From contig DASQXE010000114.1 in NCBI GenBank assembly GCA_035639875.1, positions 1 to 12,979 on the forward strand: 12,979 nucleotides of DNA, written 5' to 3'. The notes under the pieces were generated by a model. That model searched no databases. It had not been told where the DNA came from and saw only the letters and a list, made by a program, of their open reading frames with translations. This stretch comes from JAIBJP01 sp035639875. Lineage in GTDB: Bacteria; Actinomycetota; Thermoleophilia; Gaiellales; Gaiellaceae. The position numbers and the translations under genes are program-made. Shown here in pieces: positions 1 to 6,840 of the stretch (within the stretch, counting starts at the first letter, position 1; each line of letters starts with the position of its first letter).

Positions 1-96
1 CAGCAGCGTCCCGGGCGCGAGCTCTCCGGCGACGATCGACTGCTCGAGGACGTAGGCGATCTCCTCGACCTTCGAGCCTTCTGCCACGTCCTCCAT
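1..96 (-). CDS. GntR-family transcriptional regulator, N-terminal fragment (runs off the left edge)
   Basis: The minus strand has an ATG at 96 with an uninterrupted 32-codon frame to the window edge. The peptide begins MEDVAEGSKVEEIAYVLEQS and continues with IVAGELAPGTLL. The I-x-x-G-x-L-x-P-G-x-x-L pattern is the start of the GntR winged-helix domain, where it precedes the recognition helix. Only this part is visible, so the effector-binding subclass (FadR/FCD, HutC or other) cannot be told. The ATG lies one base after the aceA stop codon (TAG-C-ATG) and has no clear Shine-Dalgarno, so it is probably co-transcribed and translationally coupled with aceA. From this position I infer a regulator of acetate, fatty-acid or glyoxylate metabolism; the sequence does not show that directly. 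Confidence 0.7.
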   Translation of the reverse strand, partial: MEDVAEGSKVEEIAYVLEQSIVAGELAPGTLL

Positions 97-97
97 G

Positions 98-1333
98 CTA
101 CGGGTGGAACTGCGCCGTTTCCGTCGAGCCGCTCAGCGCCAAGGTCGAGCTCTGACCGCCGGACACCGCCTGCGCGACGAGGTCGAAATAGCCGGCGCCG
201 ACCTCGCGCTGGTGGCGCGTCGCCGTGTAACCCTCGTGCTCGAGCTCGAACTCGCGCTCCTGGAGGCGCACGTAGGCGGGCATGCCCTCCTCCGCGTAGC
301 CGCGCGCGAGCTCGAACATCGACTGGTTGAGGGAGTGAAAGCCCGCCAGCGTGATGAACTGGAATCTGTATCCCATCTCTCCGAGCCGCTCCTGGAATCC
401 GGCGATCTCGTCGTCGTCGAGGTGGCGCCGCCAGTTGAAGGAGGGCGAGCAGTTGTACGCGAGCAGCTTGCCCGGGAAGCGGTCGTGGATCGCATCGGCG
501 AACTCGTGCGCCTCGCCCAGATCGGGCGTCGAAGTCTCGAACCAGATCAGATCGCAACACGGCGCATACGAAAGGCCGCGGGCGATCGCCGAGTCGAGGC
601 CGCTGTCGACCACGAAGTAACCCTCCGGCGTACGCTCCCCGGTCACGAACGGGCGGTCCCGCTCGTCCACGTCGCTCGTGAGGAGCGTGGCGCTGAGCGC
701 GTCCGTCCGGGCGACGATCAGCGTCGGGACGTCGCAGACGTCGGCAGCGAGGCGAGCGGCGTTCAGGGTGCGGATGAACTGTTGAGTGGGGACGAGGACC
801 TTCCCGCCCAGGTGTCCGCACTTCTTCTCCGAGGCAAGCTGGTCCTCGAAATGGACGCCGGCGGCCCCGGCCTCGATAAAGGCTTTCATGAGCTCGAAGG
901 CGTTGAGGGCGCCGCCGAAACCCGCCTCGGCGTCGGCCACGATCGGGGCCAGCCAGTAACGGCCGTTCGACGCATCCTCGGACCACTCGACCTGGTCGGC
1001 CCGCCGCAGCGCGTTGTTCAGTCGGCGAACCAGCGCCGGCGCGCTCGAACAGGGATAGAGGCTCTGGTCTGGATAGACCTCCTCGGCCAGGTTCGCGTCC
1101 GCGGCCACCTGCCAGCCAGACAGGTATATGGCTTTGAGCCCCGCTTTCACCATTTCGACTGCCTGCCCGCCGGTCATCGCGCCGAGCGCCGCTACGTAGT
1201 CCTCCTCCTGGAGGAGCTCCCACAGTCGTTCGGCGCCGAGCCGCGCCAGTGTGTGCTCGACGTGGATGGAGCCGCGCAGCCGGCGCACGTCCTCGTCGAT
1301 GTACGCCCTCTCGATTCCCTCCCAACGGTCCAT
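98..1333 (-). CDS. aceA: isocitrate lyase
   Basis: Cleaves isocitrate to glyoxylate and succinate, the first step of the glyoxylate shunt, in the cytoplasm; it allows growth on acetate or fatty acids. The 411-residue product is collinear with bacterial isocitrate lyases from WEGI near the N-terminus to the GSTETAQF C-terminus. The catalytic signature KKCGHLGG lies at residues 170-177, with Cys172 as the active-site cysteine. Other family blocks are SGWQVAADANLA (72-83), YPDQSLYP (87-94), PIVADAEAGFGG (130-141), TSTPDLGEAHEFADA and YNCSPSFNW. It is slightly shorter than the E. coli enzyme, mainly at the N-terminus. The start is supported by an AGGAGG ribosome-binding site at 1338-1343. The downstream GntR gene starts one base after the stop, and the upstream LysR gene is divergent. 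Confidence 0.97.
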   Translation of the reverse strand: MDRWEGIERAYIDEDVRRLRGSIHVEHTLARLGAERLWELLQEEDYVAALGAMTGGQAVEMVKAGLKAIYLSGWQVAADANLAEEVYPDQSLYPCSSAPALVRRLNNALRRADQVEWSEDASNGRYWLAPIVADAEAGFGGALNAFELMKAFIEAGAAGVHFEDQLASEKKCGHLGGKVLVPTQQFIRTLNAARLAADVCDVPTLIVARTDALSATLLTSDVDERDRPFVTGERTPEGYFVVDSGLDSAIARGLSYAPCCDLIWFETSTPDLGEAHEFADAIHDRFPGKLLAYNCSPSFNWRRHLDDDEIAGFQERLGEMGYRFQFITLAGFHSLNQSMFELARGYAEEGMPAYVRLQEREFELEHEGYTATRHQREVGAGYFDLVAQAVSGGQSSTLALSGSTETAQFHP

Positions 1334-1337
1334 CCGT

Positions 1338-1343
1338 CCTCCT
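1338..1343 (-). promoter_or_regulatory. Shine-Dalgarno of aceA
   Basis: Read on the minus strand this is a perfect AGGAGG ending four bases before the ATG at 1333. It fixes the aceA start. It is the strongest ribosome-binding site in the left half of the window and contrasts with the LysR, gltX and LLM starts, which lack one. Confidence 0.8.
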
Positions 1344-1587
1344 GCTAGTCGAGCTACTCGTGCGCCGGCAACGTCAGGACCTCTCGTCTCCTCGACCCCG
1401 TGCCACGTCGCTGCCCTAGTCGCGGTCGTGATCGCGCTCGCACGGTTCCGGACACGTGCATTCGGCGACCTCGGCCGTACTCAGATAAGACAGCGGCGCA
1501 TTCTCCCGCGGCGGCTCACGCTCGACGCGATGGATCGGCCTCTCGACGACCTGTGTGTTCATTGCGTGGCGCATGTACCCTCGAGCA

Positions 1588-1600
1588 CGATCCTAGATCG
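1588..1600. repeat. Inverted repeat CGATC-CTA-GATCG, candidate operator
   Basis: This is a perfect 5-bp inverted repeat with a 3-bp centre, about 60 bp before the LysR start. It shares the half-site GATCG/CGATC with the palindrome at 1633-1642, so the two could be bound by the same protein. Short palindromes arise by chance in GC-rich DNA; the operator role is inference. Confidence 0.3.
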
Positions 1601-1632
1601 CGCCCCGGGGCATCCAGCAAATCGTTTCTTTG

Positions 1633-1642
1633 GATCGCGATC
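1633..1642. repeat. Palindrome GATCGCGATC just upstream of the LysR start
   Basis: This perfect 10-bp palindrome ends 17 bp before the LysR ATG and abuts the putative -10 element at 1648-1653. A protein bound here would block that promoter, which suits LysR negative autoregulation. The function is inferred. Confidence 0.3.
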
Positions 1643-1647
1643 ATAAG

Positions 1648-1653
1648 TAAGAT
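1648..1653 (+). promoter_or_regulatory. Possible -10 element (TAAGAT) for a leaderless LysR transcript
   Basis: TAAGAT matches the TAnnnT form of the actinobacterial -10 box and ends exactly six bases before the LysR ATG at 1660. Transcription would therefore begin at or next to the start codon. No Shine-Dalgarno precedes this ATG, which fits a leaderless mRNA. No good -35 hexamer is visible. Confidence 0.3.
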
Positions 1654-1659
1654 CTATGG

Positions 1660-2643
1660 ATGCTTCTCGCGCAGGTCGCCGCTTTCGTCGAGGTCGCGCG
1701 CCGACGGAGCGTAAGCCGCGCCGCCGAGGCGTTGTTCCTGACGCAGCCGGCGCTCACGGCGCGCATCCAGGGGCTCGAGAAGGAGCTGGGCGCCCGCCTG
1801 TTCGTGCGGACGTCGCGCGGAATGAAGCTCACCGGGGCTGGCGACGCCTTCCTCCCGTATGCGGTTCGAGCGCTCGACGCGCTGACAGACGGACGCATGC
1901 AGGTGAACGCTCTCGAGCGCGGCGGCGCCGGCCGGCTCGCCATCGGGGCCGCCCCGGCCGTCAGCACGTATGTCCTTCCAGGCCTCCTGAAGCGGTTCGC
2001 CGAGTCGCATCCTCGCGTGGAGGTGCGCGTCCGCACGGGCCATTCGGAGGAGATGCTCGACCTCGTGCTGCGCGAGCAAGTGGAAGTCGGGCTCGTTCGC
2101 ACACTGCGCCACCGCGATATCGCCAGCACGCCCCTTTACGAGGACCGGCTGATCCTCGTGGTCGAGCCGACGCATCCGTTCGCTGCGTCCGGACGCATTC
2201 GGCTCGACGAGATCGCAGGGGAGCAGCTGATCCTATTCGACCGAACATCCAGCTACCACGAGCTCACGAGCGCGTTCTTCCGGCGTGCGGGCGTTTCGCC
2301 GACTGGCGTCATGGAACTGGACAACATCGACGCGGCGAAGAAGATGGTCGAGCAGGGCTTCGGCGTCGCCCTCCTCCCGCACACCTCGGTAGGAGGCGAG
2401 CTCGCGGCAGGGACGCTGGCCGAGGTTGCGATCCAGGGAGCGGAGCCGGTGCGCCGTCAGATCGTGGCGATCCGTCGGCGGGATGCGGGACCGCCGCGCG
2501 GGCACGTCGCCTCGTTCCTCGACACGTTCGCAGCGGCCCGCGCCGAGCTCACCGAATGGCCGCGTCGATCCGGCGCAACGCCTCGTCGCGCGGGAGCGCG
2601 AGGAGGACGGTCCAGAGCTCGGGCCCGCGCTCCGCGCCGGTAA
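1660..2643 (+). CDS. LysR-family transcriptional regulator
   Basis: A 327-residue DNA-binding regulator. The winged helix-turn-helix occupies residues 1-60: VAAFVEVARRRSVSRAAEAL, then the recognition segment TQPALTARIQGLEKELG and RLFVRTSRGMKLTGAG, all typical of LysR proteins. Residues of about 90-290 form the periplasmic-binding-protein-like effector domain; the effector is unknown. The ATG at 1660 is the only start in its frame after the TAA at 1648. The gene diverges from aceA, so control of aceA is the simplest hypothesis. The C-terminus is odd: from about residue 297 onward the coding sequence is antisense to the 3' end of gltX and yields an Arg-rich tail (RRSGATPRRAGARGGRSRAR and beyond) unlike the normal end of the family. 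The usual product is about 300 residues, so this tail looks like a lost stop codon. Confidence 0.93.
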   Translation: MLLAQVAAFVEVARRRSVSRAAEALFLTQPALTARIQGLEKELGARLFVRTSRGMKLTGAGDAFLPYAVRALDALTDGRMQVNALERGGAGRLAIGAAPAVSTYVLPGLLKRFAESHPRVEVRVRTGHSEEMLDLVLREQVEVGLVRTLRHRDIASTPLYEDRLILVVEPTHPFAASGRIRLDEIAGEQLILFDRTSSYHELTSAFFRRAGVSPTGVMELDNIDAAKKMVEQGFGVALLPHTSVGGELAAGTLAEVAIQGAEPVRRQIVAIRRRDAGPPRGHVASFLDTFAAARAELTEWPRRSGATPRRAGARGGRSRARARAPRR

Positions 2644-3589
2644 GCGCGAGCCGCAGCGCGCGCAGGTCGCCGCCCACCGCCTTCAGCTCGCGCAGGATCG
2701 CCTTGGCTCCGTTGGGATCGAGCTGCCCGTTCGCGCGCTCGCGCAGCTCCCGAAAGCGCTCGAGCGTCTCCGGCGACGGCGTCGTCGCCGCTACCGGGGT
2801 GGCGAGGATGGAGTCCGCGATCGCGCGCGCCTCGACGAGGTCTCTCGCGCCGCGCATCGCGGGAACGACCTCGACGGGCATTCCCACCCGCTCGGCCAGC
2901 GCCTCGTCGCCGAGGCCGCCGATCGTCTCGATGGCCAGGCGCCGCAGGCGCGCGAGATCGAGGTGGATGTCGCCGCGCGGAAGGCCGAGCTCGTCGAGGT
3001 AGGCGCGCACCGCCTCGGCGGGAAACCCGTCCTCCCGCAACTCGGCGAGGGAACTGGCGCCGTGGCGCTTCGAGAGCTTCGTCCCCTCCGGACCGACAAT
3101 GAGCCCGTGGTGAATGTATTCGGGCGGATCGGCGCCGAGCGCGCGCGTGAGCTCCTCGTGCAGGTGCCGGTTCGAGAGGTGGTCCTTGCCGCGGATCACG
3201 TGGGTGATCCCGAAGTCGACGTCGTCGACCACGCTCGCGAGGTGATAAGTGGGCCGTCCGTCCGCGCGCACGAGCGTGACTCGGCCGAGGCGCAATGCTC
3301 CTTCCTCATCCGTGCGGACGCCGGCCATTTCCGAGGCGGCCTCCCGGTGTCGTTCAGCGCGCTCGCTCTGGCGGTACGGCCCTTCGTCCCAGCCGATCGC
3401 GAGCCAGGCCAAATCGCGGACGATCCCCTCTTCGGCGTCGGGCTCGCTCCGCTCGGCGTCGGTGTCGTCGATCCGCAGGATGAACGCACCGCCCCGCTCG
3501 TCGGCGAAGCGTCTGTTCACGACCGCGGTGAGCGCGCTTCCGAGGTGGAGCGATCCGGTCGGGCTTGGGGCGAAACGGACGCGGATCAT
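2549..3589 (-). CDS. gltX: glutamyl-tRNA synthetase, unusually compact
   Basis: A class I synthetase that charges tRNA with glutamate. RFAPSPTGSLHLGS (residues 5-18) holds the HIGH-type motif, LRIDDTD (38-44) binds amino acid, ITHVIRGKDHLSN follows, and KLSKRHG (171-177) is the KMSKS loop. The C-terminus (LRLALTGAERGPELWTVLLA, then RRIDAA) matches the end of the anticodon-binding half of GluRS. The product is 346 residues against about 470-490 for the family. Between SERAERHREAASEM (75-88) and RADGRPTYH (108-116) there are about 20 residues where E. coli GluRS has about 90, so the zinc/acceptor-binding insert is almost gone. The WLN-containing segment after KMSKS is also reduced. It is not a GluQ-RS, because that enzyme lacks the C-terminal domain. 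The frame stays open upstream, but homology begins at MIRVRFAPSP, so 3589 is the start. No Shine-Dalgarno. Confidence 0.9.
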   Translation of the reverse strand: MIRVRFAPSPTGSLHLGSALTAVVNRRFADERGGAFILRIDDTDAERSEPDAEEGIVRDLAWLAIGWDEGPYRQSERAERHREAASEMAGVRTDEEGALRLGRVTLVRADGRPTYHLASVVDDVDFGITHVIRGKDHLSNRHLHEELTRALGADPPEYIHHGLIVGPEGTKLSKRHGASSLAELREDGFPAEAVRAYLDELGLPRGDIHLDLARLRRLAIETIGGLGDEALAERVGMPVEVVPAMRGARDLVEARAIADSILATPVAATTPSPETLERFRELRERANGQLDPNGAKAILRELKAVGGDLRALRLALTGAERGPELWTVLLALPRDEALRRIDAAIR

Positions 3590-3618
3590 CAGCGGCCAAT
3601 CTAACGTTGCAGCAAACC
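3590..3618. promoter_or_regulatory. 29-bp divergent gap between gltX and the LLM oxidoreductase
   Basis: The two start codons are only 29 bp apart on opposite strands and neither has a Shine-Dalgarno. A -10-like TTAGAT faces gltX (3598-3603, nine bases from its ATG) and a TAACGT faces the plus-strand gene (3602-3607). Both mRNAs may be leaderless, with each promoter's upstream part inside the other gene. The promoter assignment is weak inference. Confidence 0.3.
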
Positions 3619-4476
3619 ATGGCGATCGAATTCGGCGCGAGCATCGACCCCAGCGCGTCCGCGCTCCCAGAGTCGCACGAGATCGCCCGCGCCGCTGACG
3701 AGCTCGGCTTCCAGTTCGTCGGCATCCAGGATCACCCCTACCAGCGACGCTTCCTCGATACCTGGATGTTGATTGCGACGCTGCTCGCGGCGACCGAGCG
3801 CGTTCACTTCTTCCCCAACGTGGCCAACCTTCCGCTGCGCGGCCCGGCGATGATCGCCAAGGCGGCCGCAAGCCTCGATGTCCTGTCCGGAGGACGGTTC
3901 GAGCTCGGGCTTGGCGCGGGAGCGTTCTGGGAAGGGATCGCCGCGATGGGCGGCCCGACCCGCGCTCCCGGCGAGGCCGTCGGCGCGCTCGCGGAGGCGA
4001 TCGAGATCATCCGCGCGTTCTGGCGCGGAGACGATCCCGTTCGGGTACACGGCCGCTTCTACGCCGTCGACGGCGTCAAGCCCGGGCCGCCTCCGGTCCA
4101 TCCCATCGAGCTGTGGATCGGCGCCTACAAGCCGCGCATGCTCGCGCTGACCGGCCGCCTGGCGGATGGGTGGATTCCCTCGCTTGGCTATCTGCCGCCA
4201 GACGCCGTTCCCGACGCGATGCGCCGCGTCGACGAGGCGGCCCGCGAAGCCGGTCGCGACCCGAGCCACATCCGGCGGCTCTACAACGTCAGTGGAACGA
4301 TCACGGATGGGCCGACGCGGGACCTGCTCGTCGGGCCCCCCGAGCATTGGATCGAGGAGCTCACGCGGTTCGCGGCCGAGCTCGGGTTCGACACCTTGGT
4401 CTTTTGGCCGCGAGACGATCCGGTCCGCCAGCTCGAGCGCTTCGCCCGGGAGGTCGCCCCAGGGGTGCGGGGATGA
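3619..4476 (+). CDS. LLM-class (luciferase-like) flavin/F420-dependent oxidoreductase
   Basis: A 285-residue luciferase-like monooxygenase-fold protein. Family hallmarks are HEIARAADELGFQFVGIQDHP near the N-terminus, the RGPAMIAKAAASLDVLSGGRFELGLGAG block and EAIEIIRAFW. PIELWIGAYKPRMLALTGRLADGWIPSL follows, then GPPEHWIEELTRFAAELGFDTLVFW. Such proteins use F420 or FMN to reduce or oxidise small organic substrates; neither cofactor preference nor substrate can be read from the sequence. The ATG at 3619 was chosen because homology begins at AIEFG. An in-frame TTG at 3607 would add four residues. The frame remains open further upstream but has no homology there. The stop TGA overlaps the antiporter ATG (ATGA), so the two genes are translationally coupled; no biochemical link between them is evident. 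Confidence 0.88.
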   Translation: MAIEFGASIDPSASALPESHEIARAADELGFQFVGIQDHPYQRRFLDTWMLIATLLAATERVHFFPNVANLPLRGPAMIAKAAASLDVLSGGRFELGLGAGAFWEGIAAMGGPTRAPGEAVGALAEAIEIIRAFWRGDDPVRVHGRFYAVDGVKPGPPPVHPIELWIGAYKPRMLALTGRLADGWIPSLGYLPPDAVPDAMRRVDEAAREAGRDPSHIRRLYNVSGTITDGPTRDLLVGPPEHWIEELTRFAAELGFDTLVFWPRDDPVRQLERFAREVAPGVRG

Positions 4477-6059
4477 CGTTCTCGTCCGCAGACATTCTCG
4501 TTCTCCTCGCACTGCTCGTTGCGGCCGCGTTTCTGCTCATTGCGGCAGAGCGGACGCGTATCCCCTATCCGATCCTGCTTGTCGTCGGCGGGCTCGGCCT
4601 GGGGTTTGTCCCCGGAATCCCGGAGATTCAGCTCCCGCCCGATCTCGTCCTCGTCGCCGTGCTACCGCCGCTCCTGTACGGGGCTGCGTTCTTCACCTCG
4701 CTGCGCGATCTGCGCGAGAACGCAGGCGCGATCACGCTACTGGCCTTCGGGCTGGTGCTGACCACGATGGTGATCGTCGCCGCCGCGGCGCACGCCCTTA
4801 TACCCGGTCTGAGCTGGGCCGGCGCGTTCGTCCTCGGAGCCATCGTCTCGCCGACCGATCCGACGGCCGCGACGGCCATCGCAGAGCGACTCGGCCTCCC
4901 GCGGCGGCTGGTTGCGCTCGTCGAGGGCGAAAGCCTCGTGAATGACGGCACCGCGCTCGTCGCGTACAAGTTTGCGGTCGCGGCGGTTCTGAGCGGGAGC
5001 TTCTCGATGACAGACGCTGCCGGCAGGTTCGCGCTCAACGTCGTCGGAGGAATTGCGATCGGCCTCAGCGTCGGTTTCCTGGTCCGGCAGGTACGAAAAC
5101 GGATCGAGGATCCCGCCCTCGCGATCACGATCTCCCTCCTCAGCGGCTACTTCGCCTACCTTCCCGCTCAGGCCGCCGGCGTCTCGGGTGTTCTCGCAGC
5201 GGTCACGATCGGCATCTACATGGGCTGGTACACGCCCGAGTTGACCACTTGGCAGACGCGCCTTCAGGGGATCGCCGTCTGGGAGATCCTGTTCTTCATC
5301 CTGAACGCGCTCCTCTTCGTGCTCGTCGGGCTGCAACTCCCGGTCATCGTGGACGCGCTCTCGGGCCGCCCAGCGTCCAGGCTGGTCTGGTACGCCGTAG
5401 CCGTGACGCTCGCCGTGATCATCGCCCGCTTCGTGTGGGTCGTCCCCGGGACCTACTTCACCGCTTGGACGAGGCGCAAGACCCGACCGATCCAGAACCC
5501 GGGACGCGCATCGATCCTGCTCGGCTGGTCCGGGATGCGCGGTGCTGTCTCGCTGGCGGCTGCTCTCGCGCTTCCGCTGACAACCGATGCGGGTCGAGCC
5601 TTTCCGAATCGAGAGCTGATCATCTTCCTCACTTTCGGAGTCATTTTCGGCTCGCTCGTCGTGCAAGGCTTGACGCTGCCCGCCGTCGTGAAGGCGCTCG
5701 GCATCGAGGACGAGGGCCGAACCGAGAAGGAGGAGACGAAAGCTCGGCTCTACGCCGCGGAAGCGGCGCTGACCAGGCTCGAGGAGCTCGCCTCGGAAGG
5801 CTGGGTTCAGGACGATACGCTCGAACGCTTGCGCGGACTCTTCGGCTTTCGGCGCGAGCGGTTTCGGAGCCGGTTCGACCCGGGCAGCGACGGCGCCGTC
5901 GAGGAGCGCTCGCTCGCGTTCCAGCGACTCATGCACGAGTTACTTCGCGCCGAGCGAGATGCGGTCTTCGAGCTGCGGCGGACGAGGCGGATCGACGACC
6001 AGGTCATGCGCCGCGTCATCCGCGACCTCGACCTCGAGGAGGCGAGGCTTGATGCTTGA
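4473..6059 (+). CDS. Na+/H+ antiporter, CPA1 family (NhaP-like)
   Basis: A 528-residue inner-membrane cation/proton exchanger. The first 405 or so residues form about 12 hydrophobic segments, the first at about 6-24. CPA1 catalytic motifs are visible: SPTDPTAATAI (126-136, ion-binding Asp129) and EGESLVNDGTALV (151-163, containing the Asn157-Asp158 pair of the ion-binding helix). WSGMRGAVSLAAALALP (352-368) carries the conserved arginine. Residues of about 410-528 are a charged cytoplasmic tail, probably helical and regulatory. Expected role: Na+ (or K+) extrusion and pH homeostasis; ion selectivity cannot be judged. The start is the ATG at 4473, which overlaps the previous stop by four bases. 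The open frame upstream of it is antiporter-unrelated read-through inside the LLM gene. The 3' end overlaps mutY by eight bases. Confidence 0.93.
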   Translation: MTFSSADILVLLALLVAAAFLLIAAERTRIPYPILLVVGGLGLGFVPGIPEIQLPPDLVLVAVLPPLLYGAAFFTSLRDLRENAGAITLLAFGLVLTTMVIVAAAAHALIPGLSWAGAFVLGAIVSPTDPTAATAIAERLGLPRRLVALVEGESLVNDGTALVAYKFAVAAVLSGSFSMTDAAGRFALNVVGGIAIGLSVGFLVRQVRKRIEDPALAITISLLSGYFAYLPAQAAGVSGVLAAVTIGIYMGWYTPELTTWQTRLQGIAVWEILFFILNALLFVLVGLQLPVIVDALSGRPASRLVWYAVAVTLAVIIARFVWVVPGTYFTAWTRRKTRPIQNPGRASILLGWSGMRGAVSLAAALALPLTTDAGRAFPNRELIIFLTFGVIFGSLVVQGLTLPAVVKALGIEDEGRTEKEETKARLYAAEAALTRLEELASEGWVQDDTLERLRGLFGFRRERFRSRFDPGSDGAVEERSLAFQRLMHELLRAERDAVFELRRTRRIDDQVMRRVIRDLDLEEARLDA

Positions 6060-6771
6060 GCCGCGACTCCTGGCGTGGTTCCAGGAGCATGGCCGCGACC
6101 TTCCCTGGCGGCGGACGCGCGACCCGTACGCAATTCTCGTCTCGGAGATCATGCTTCAGCAGACGCAGGTCGAGCGGGTCATCCCTCGGTACCACACTTG
6201 GCTTGCGCGCTGGCCCACCGTCGAGGCGCTCGCGCAGGCGCCCGCTGCCAACGTGATCCGCGAGTGGCAAGGCCTCGGTTACAACCGCCGCGCCGTGTAC
6301 CTCCATCGGGCCGCTCAGCGGATTGCGGCGGAAGGCTGGCCCGCCGACCTCACGGAGCTGCCCGGCGTAGGCCGCTACACCGCCGACGCTGTGGCGCGGT
6401 TCGCCTTCGGCGTGCCCGTGCTGCCCATGGACACGAACGTGCGCCGCGTGCTAGAGCGCACGGGGGCGCGCTTTTCTCCCGCCGGCGCGCATGCGCTCAT
6501 GGATTTGGGCGCCACGATCTGCCTCGCCCGTATTCCCCGCTGCCCCGCGTGCCCGGTCGCGGACTTTTGCCCGTCACGGGGCCGCCGGTACGAGCCAGCG
6601 CGGCGCCAAGGCCGCTTCGAGGGCTCCTTCCGCCAGCGGCGGGCACAGACGCTCAGGCTGGTCGCATCGGGACCGCAGGAATTGTCCGGTCTCGATCTGC
6701 CTTCTGTCGACTCGCTGGCCCGGGACGGTCTCGTCCTCGTCGCAGGCGGGCTCGTCACGCTGCCGAATTAA
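6052..6771 (+). CDS. mutY: A/G-specific adenine DNA glycosylase, short form
   Basis: Removes adenine mispaired with 8-oxoguanine in base-excision repair. The 239-residue product has the HhH-GPD fold: SEIMLQQTQV (31-40, catalytic Glu32), LPGVGRYTADAV (103-114, helix-hairpin-helix) and MDTNVRRVLER (126-136, catalytic Asp127). The [4Fe-4S] ligands Cys157, Cys164, Cys167 and Cys173 have the classical 6-2-5 spacing. After the cluster only about 65 residues follow (GRFEGSFRQRR, then DGLVLVAGGLVTLP), resembling the tail of actinobacterial MutY. The NUDIX-like domain that recognises 8-oxoG in E. coli-type MutY (about 350 residues) is absent. The ATG at 6052 is preceded by GAGGAGG at 6036-6042 and overlaps the antiporter stop by eight bases. 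Other HhH-GPD glycosylases are possible but fit the catalytic motifs less well. Confidence 0.92.
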   Translation: MLEPRLLAWFQEHGRDLPWRRTRDPYAILVSEIMLQQTQVERVIPRYHTWLARWPTVEALAQAPAANVIREWQGLGYNRRAVYLHRAAQRIAAEGWPADLTELPGVGRYTADAVARFAFGVPVLPMDTNVRRVLERTGARFSPAGAHALMDLGATICLARIPRCPACPVADFCPSRGRRYEPARRQGRFEGSFRQRRAQTLRLVASGPQELSGLDLPSVDSLARDGLVLVAGGLVTLPN

Positions 6772-6840
6772 GCGACGCGTAACCCGCCCGTAAGGAAGCT
6801 GCAAGAAACGCCGGGAAGGCTGAGCCCGTCCAGCGAGAAG

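Larger units (their letters stand above)
1334..1659. promoter_or_regulatory. Divergent aceA / LysR control region
   Basis: This 326-bp gap separates the divergent aceA and LysR starts and is the longest non-coding stretch in the window. It is much longer than two minimal promoters need. The LysR-proximal 100 bp contain an 11-bp inverted repeat TGCG-TGG-CGCA (1563-1573), the inverted repeat CGATC-CTA-GATCG (1588-1600), the palindrome GCCCCGGGGC (1602-1611) and the palindrome GATCGCGATC (1633-1642). LysR regulators usually bind interrupted palindromes in the gap to a divergent target, so operator function is plausible but inferred. I could not identify a convincing -35/-10 pair for aceA. Open frames crossing the gap show no family resemblance and no ribosome-binding site. 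Confidence 0.55.

Noticed and set aside
95..1348. Long plus-strand open frame antisense to aceA (417 codons)
   Set aside because: It is a GC-rich mirror of a clear isocitrate lyase, is Arg/Leu/Val-rich with no family resemblance, and has no ribosome-binding site.
1602..1611. GCCCCGGGGC as a terminator stem
   Set aside because: There is no loop and no T-run; in DNA this GC-rich such short palindromes are common.
1400..1646. Possible small ORFs in the aceA-LysR gap
   Set aside because: They are Arg/Ser-rich, overlap the LysR start and lack ribosome-binding sites.
1656..3604. Long Arg-rich plus-strand frames through the LysR gene and opposite gltX
   Set aside because: They are out of frame with or antisense to recognised proteins, have low-complexity composition and no motifs.
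3590..3871. Upstream extension of gltX to position 3871
   Set aside because: Synthetase homology begins exactly at MIRVRFAPSP; the extension is antisense to the LLM gene and Arg/Ser-rich.
4113..4472. N-terminal extension of the antiporter into the LLM gene
   Set aside because: The extension is Arg-rich and hydrophilic, lies in another frame of the oxidoreductase, and the ATGA overlap at 4473 gives a normal antiporter N-terminus.
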